DNA from: Muribaculaceae bacterium
Lineage (GTDB): Bacteria > Bacteroidota > Bacteroidia > Bacteroidales > Muribaculaceae
Direction of reading: 5' to 3'
Assembly: GCA_009775365.1 (NCBI GenBank)
Contig: VSPM01000096.1
Coordinates: 1 to 8,707, forward strand
DNA length: 8,707 nucleotides
Shown: one piece after another, positions 6,576-8,707 of the stretch
How the letters are laid out: every line of letters starts with the position of its first letter
Numbering within the stretch: the first letter of the stretch is position 1
The notes under the pieces: model-generated
The model's database searches: none
Seen by the model: only the letters and a program-made list of their open reading frames with translations
What the model was told of the DNA's origin: nothing
Program-made: the position numbers and the translations under genes

Positions 6576-6616
6576 AATGTCGCGGGCCTTGCGTTATATG
6601 CAAAACTCGCGACATT
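6576..6616. terminator. Hairpin between luxS and the Nudix gene, probable shared terminator
   Basis: AATGTCGCG at 6576-6584 pairs perfectly with CGCGACATT at 6608-6616. The 23-nt loop contains a smaller TTGC/GCAA stem (6589-6592 with 6600-6603). The structure fills most of the 80 bp between the convergent stops of luxS and the Nudix gene. The T-tract is weak on both sides (TTTATAA on the minus strand). Confidence 0.6.
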
Positions 6617-6617
6617 C

Positions 6618-7127
6618 TCATTCCACCGGGAAAAGCATAAGATATTCCTTTTCAAAATTAGGTGTGAAAACGCCCTTGCCTATCGAGTCAAGAATCTCTT
6701 TGCGTGTCCAGAATCTTCCGCCATCAAGTTCGGAAGACGGTTTAGGCGCAGTAGCGTCTGCCTCTGTCTTAAACACATGCACAAGTTCCCGCTCCCTTTC
6801 CGATTCAAACACATATGCCTTGAGAAACTCAGGCTGAAACTTCTCTATTCCGATTTCTTCAAAAGCCTCGCGCGTCAACGCGTCAGCCACCTCTTCTCCA
6901 TAATCAACATGCCCGCCCACGGCTGTGTCCCATTTGCCGGGCTGAATATCCTTCCACAACGGCCTTCGCTGCAAAAACAGACGACCCTCTTCATCAAACA
7001 CATGCAGATGAACCACCGGATGCAATAGTTTTCCGCCTCCGTGGCACTCTCCTCGCGTGGCCTTGCCGACCACATTCCCGCATTCATCAACCACCGGGAA
7101 TATTTCTTTCGAATTATCCTTTAGCAT
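6618..7127 (-). CDS. Nudix hydrolase
   Basis: The 169-aa protein carries a complete Nudix box at residues 72-94: GHVDYGE, seven residues, then REAFEEIGI. It matches GX5EX7REUXEEXGU, with the metal-binding glutamates in place, so it should hydrolyse a nucleoside diphosphate linked to another group. The N-terminal part (PVVDECGNVVGKATRGECH, then HPVVHLHVFDEEGRLFLQRRP) resembles the YfcD / isopentenyl-diphosphate-isomerase-like Nudix subgroup. Substrates in that subgroup are poorly defined, so none is assigned here. The size is typical. The gene is convergent with luxS and appears monocistronic, so there is no context evidence for a shared pathway. Confidence 0.93.
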   Translation of the reverse strand: MLKDNSKEIFPVVDECGNVVGKATRGECHGGGKLLHPVVHLHVFDEEGRLFLQRRPLWKDIQPGKWDTAVGGHVDYGEEVADALTREAFEEIGIEKFQPEFLKAYVFESERERELVHVFKTEADATAPKPSSELDGGRFWTRKEILDSIGKGVFTPNFEKEYLMLFPVE

Positions 7128-7248
7128 ATCACATTAATGACATTTCCTCCTGGCTGCAATCAAAGCCGCCCGCCATGCTACACAACGGCAATAAAACTTG
7201 AAAGCCTCTCTATAAAATAAATTGGCCTATAAGGCGACTCTGAAGCTG

Positions 7249-7256
7249 CAAAGATA
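7249..7256 (-). promoter_or_regulatory. Possible -7 promoter element of the Nudix gene
   Basis: The minus strand reads TATCTTTG, fitting TAnnTTTG, 122 bp before the Nudix ATG. No well-spaced TTTG is found upstream; the nearest is at 7268-7271, only 11 bp away. It is the best match in the interval but may be chance. Confidence 0.35.
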
Positions 7257-7363
7257 ACATATTCCTCCAAATTACTTCTCGATTTTATATTCATTTATTT
7301 TTGAAAGTTACTTATCTCAAAAAAAGGCACACGCTTTATGGCTACTGGTTGAAATAAAATGGC

Positions 7364-7371
7364 TAACTTTG
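7364..7371 (+). promoter_or_regulatory. Putative -7 promoter element of the secreted beta-rich protein gene
   Basis: TAACTTTG fits the TAnnTTTG consensus 78 bp before the ATG at 7450. The -33 half is poor: a TTG at 7349-7351 is too close (12 bp). Leader length would be about 73 nt. Confidence 0.45.
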
Positions 7372-7449
7372 AACAGGTTCAGAATATATAATGATATTGA
7401 GCATATCTCTGACCAATTCATTTATCCAAACAATTAAACGTTTTTTCAC

Positions 7450-8664
7450 ATGAAACAAATCACCCTTTTGCTCGCTGCCGCCATCTTGGCCGGCAACGCT
7501 TCTGCGAGGCAGACAAACGTGTCAAAGCCCATGGGGACGCAGACTTCTCCGGCTTTTGCTCTCAGCAAAGCCTCTGTCCCAACAAAAAAAATTCCGGCTC
7601 CTTCTGACGACCAGGAAATCATCTGGGAAGCACCCGAAGGAGAACTGACTTATTATTCACGCACCTGCATAGGCTATCGCGAATACTTTGGTTCGATAAT
7701 GCCGTTGCTTGACGAAGGTTCTGTCGTAACGGTAATCGAACAAGAAGACGGCACTGTGTGGATGCACAACACAATCTCTCAATTCCTCGCCCCCGGATGG
7801 GTTAAGGCCGAAAAGAACGGCAACACACTCACCATCACCGGCCCGCAGCTCGTGTATCAGGAAACAAACTATGACACCGACGAAATCATGAACTATTATG
7901 TATCGCCTGTGACTATAGAAAAATACACTGATGGGGAAGGCTCGGAGTATGTGAAATACACCCCATCGGAAGATGGGGCATTCACATTCGACATCAATCC
8001 CGAGACAGGCACCATCAAAGAAGCCGGCAATGGAGACTTGATTCTAGGCATCATTTCCTGGAATGAGAAAGACGGCTTTTACTGGGTGGGATATGGCGAC
8101 AACTACGTGGTCTGCTCCCTCCCGAAGGTTGAGCCGGTGACTGTGCCAGAAAGTGCAGAAATCCACAAGAACTGGGCCATGAGATATTACTCCACCGACA
8201 CATGGGGAGACGAATACGAATACGCTAAATTCGTAGACCTTGCAATCGAAGGCAATGACTACTACATCAAGGGCATATACCCTTCTTTGCCAGACAATTG
8301 GATCAAAGGCACAAAAGATGAAAATAACGTAGTGACTTTCCCTAATGGCCAGTATCTCGGTATAAATTTTGAAATACTTCGTTTTGCATATCTTGCCGCT
8401 GGAAATGTTGAATATGACCCGGAAAACGACATTGACTTGGCCATCATAGACGAGGAAGGCGTAGCGTTTGAACTCGATAAAGACAGCTCTATGACTGCAC
8501 TCACCAACATTCTTATAATCCCGGTTGCAGAGACAAATGTCTCTAACGCGAATTATATAGATTATCTTGAGGCTGCAACTATCATCCCTCAGGACCCGGA
8601 CAACATATCCACTCCCAAGGCACCGAGTGACATGTCGTACATTTGTACGGTTAAATGTTTTTGA
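7450..8664 (+). CDS. Secreted beta-rich Bacteroidales protein of unknown function, probably C-terminally truncated
   Basis: The 404-aa product starts with a signal peptide (residues 1-19, cleavage after ASA). A Pro/Ser/Thr/Lys-rich stretch follows to about residue 53, then two beta-rich modules. Module one (about 57-220) begins EIIWEAPEGELTYYSRT and contains WMHNTISQFLAPGWVKA. Module two (about 233-360) contains YYIKGIYPSLPDNWIKG and FPNGQYLGI. The modules resemble each other, suggesting an internal duplication. Proteins of this kind are common and uncharacterised in gut Bacteroidales. They often continue after an 'APSD.SY' segment into a further domain and sometimes a sorting tail. Here the chain stops 9 residues after APSDMSY with an unlikely ending (ICTVKCF), at a 14-bp palindrome. 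No function or catalytic motif is visible. A surface or extracellular location is inferred from the signal peptide only. Confidence 0.75.
   Translation: MKQITLLLAAAILAGNASARQTNVSKPMGTQTSPAFALSKASVPTKKIPAPSDDQEIIWEAPEGELTYYSRTCIGYREYFGSIMPLLDEGSVVTVIEQEDGTVWMHNTISQFLAPGWVKAEKNGNTLTITGPQLVYQETNYDTDEIMNYYVSPVTIEKYTDGEGSEYVKYTPSEDGAFTFDINPETGTIKEAGNGDLILGIISWNEKDGFYWVGYGDNYVVCSLPKVEPVTVPESAEIHKNWAMRYYSTDTWGDEYEYAKFVDLAIEGNDYYIKGIYPSLPDNWIKGTKDENNVVTFPNGQYLGINFEILRFAYLAAGNVEYDPENDIDLAIIDEEGVAFELDKDSSMTALTNILIIPVAETNVSNANYIDYLEAATIIPQDPDNISTPKAPSDMSYICTVKCF
8636..8649. repeat. Short perfect inverted repeat at the gene break
   Basis: CGTACA at 8636-8641 and TGTACG at 8644-8649 are separated by two bases. 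It sits exactly where the secreted-protein sequence stops looking like its family. It could be chance, a recombination or deletion point, or a misassembly junction. Confidence 0.5.
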
Positions 8665-8707
8665 ATAATTTCAACTTCAAATTTCAGGATATTCAAGCAT
8701 GGAATAA
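8655..8707 (+). other. Open frame at the window end, possible displaced C-terminal part of the preceding gene
   Basis: From an ATG at 8655, overlapping the previous stop by 10 nt, a frame stays open to the window end (MFLNNFNFKFQDIQAWN). It lacks a signal peptide start. The alternating FNFKF and the AWN ending recall the last domain of related secreted proteins, where a Trp precedes a GVQ-type strand. That comparison is from memory, and 17 codons is little evidence. Confidence 0.25.

Larger units (their letters stand above)
7128..7449. other. Divergent intergenic region between the Nudix gene and the secreted-protein gene
   Basis: This 322-bp stretch holds candidate promoter elements facing outward on each strand (7249-7256 minus, 7364-7371 plus). 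I see no small gene, RNA gene or strong hairpin. The part from 7255 to 7450 is AT-rich, as expected of a promoter region. Confidence 0.5.

Noticed and set aside
6577..7028. Plus-strand open frames opposite the Nudix gene
   Set aside because: The minus-strand frame has a full Nudix box, so these are shadows. The first also overlaps the luxS terminator.
8638..8645. TACATTTG, a match to the -7 promoter consensus at the end of the last gene
   Set aside because: No -33 element lies at the right distance and no credible signal-bearing gene start follows; it overlaps the palindrome and is probably chance.

Overview
The window looks like chromosomal DNA of a gut-type Bacteroidales bacterium, most likely near Muribaculaceae. 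This lineage call is inferred from gene content and signals, not from a marker gene. Promoter-like sites follow the Bacteroidetes pattern (TAnnTTTG near -7, sometimes TTTG near -33). Start codons lack clear Shine-Dalgarno sequences. The genes include an ECF sigma / DUF4974 anti-sigma / STN receptor trio, a BspA-type surface protein with a type IX secretion-like C-terminal tail, a LAAC lipoprotein and luxS.

Left block (1-2669, minus strand): a tightly packed three-gene signalling operon, read from right to left. It holds an ECF sigma factor, an anti-sigma factor whose ATG overlaps the sigma stop, and an outer-membrane receptor-like protein starting 2 nt after the anti-sigma stop. The receptor has STN, carboxypeptidase-regulatory-like and plug-like regions, but its reading frame stops early in the barrel. 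A different frame is open from base 57 to the window edge, so a frameshift or assembly error is suspected. The natural reading is surface signalling: the receptor STN domain contacts the periplasmic end of the anti-sigma factor, which then frees the sigma factor.

Centre (2670-5420): a divergent intergenic region with a good promoter leads to a secreted BspA-type LRR / Ig-like protein on the plus strand. A long inverted repeat separates it from a convergent two-TM potassium-channel-like gene on the minus strand. The channel keeps its selectivity filter but carries an unrecognised cytoplasmic domain.

Right block (5420-8707): a small lipoprotein gene (minus) with a clear terminator is divergent from luxS (plus), and their promoters lie within about 60 bp. 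luxS converges on a Nudix hydrolase gene (minus), with a hairpin between them. The last gene (plus) encodes a secreted beta-rich protein of a kind common in Bacteroidales. It ends abruptly at a small palindrome, and another frame stays open to the window end, so its C-terminus may be missing. Both doubtful gene ends lie within about 75 bp of a window edge, which makes contig-edge artefacts a real possibility. I found no CRISPR array, tRNA, rRNA, insertion sequence or phage gene.
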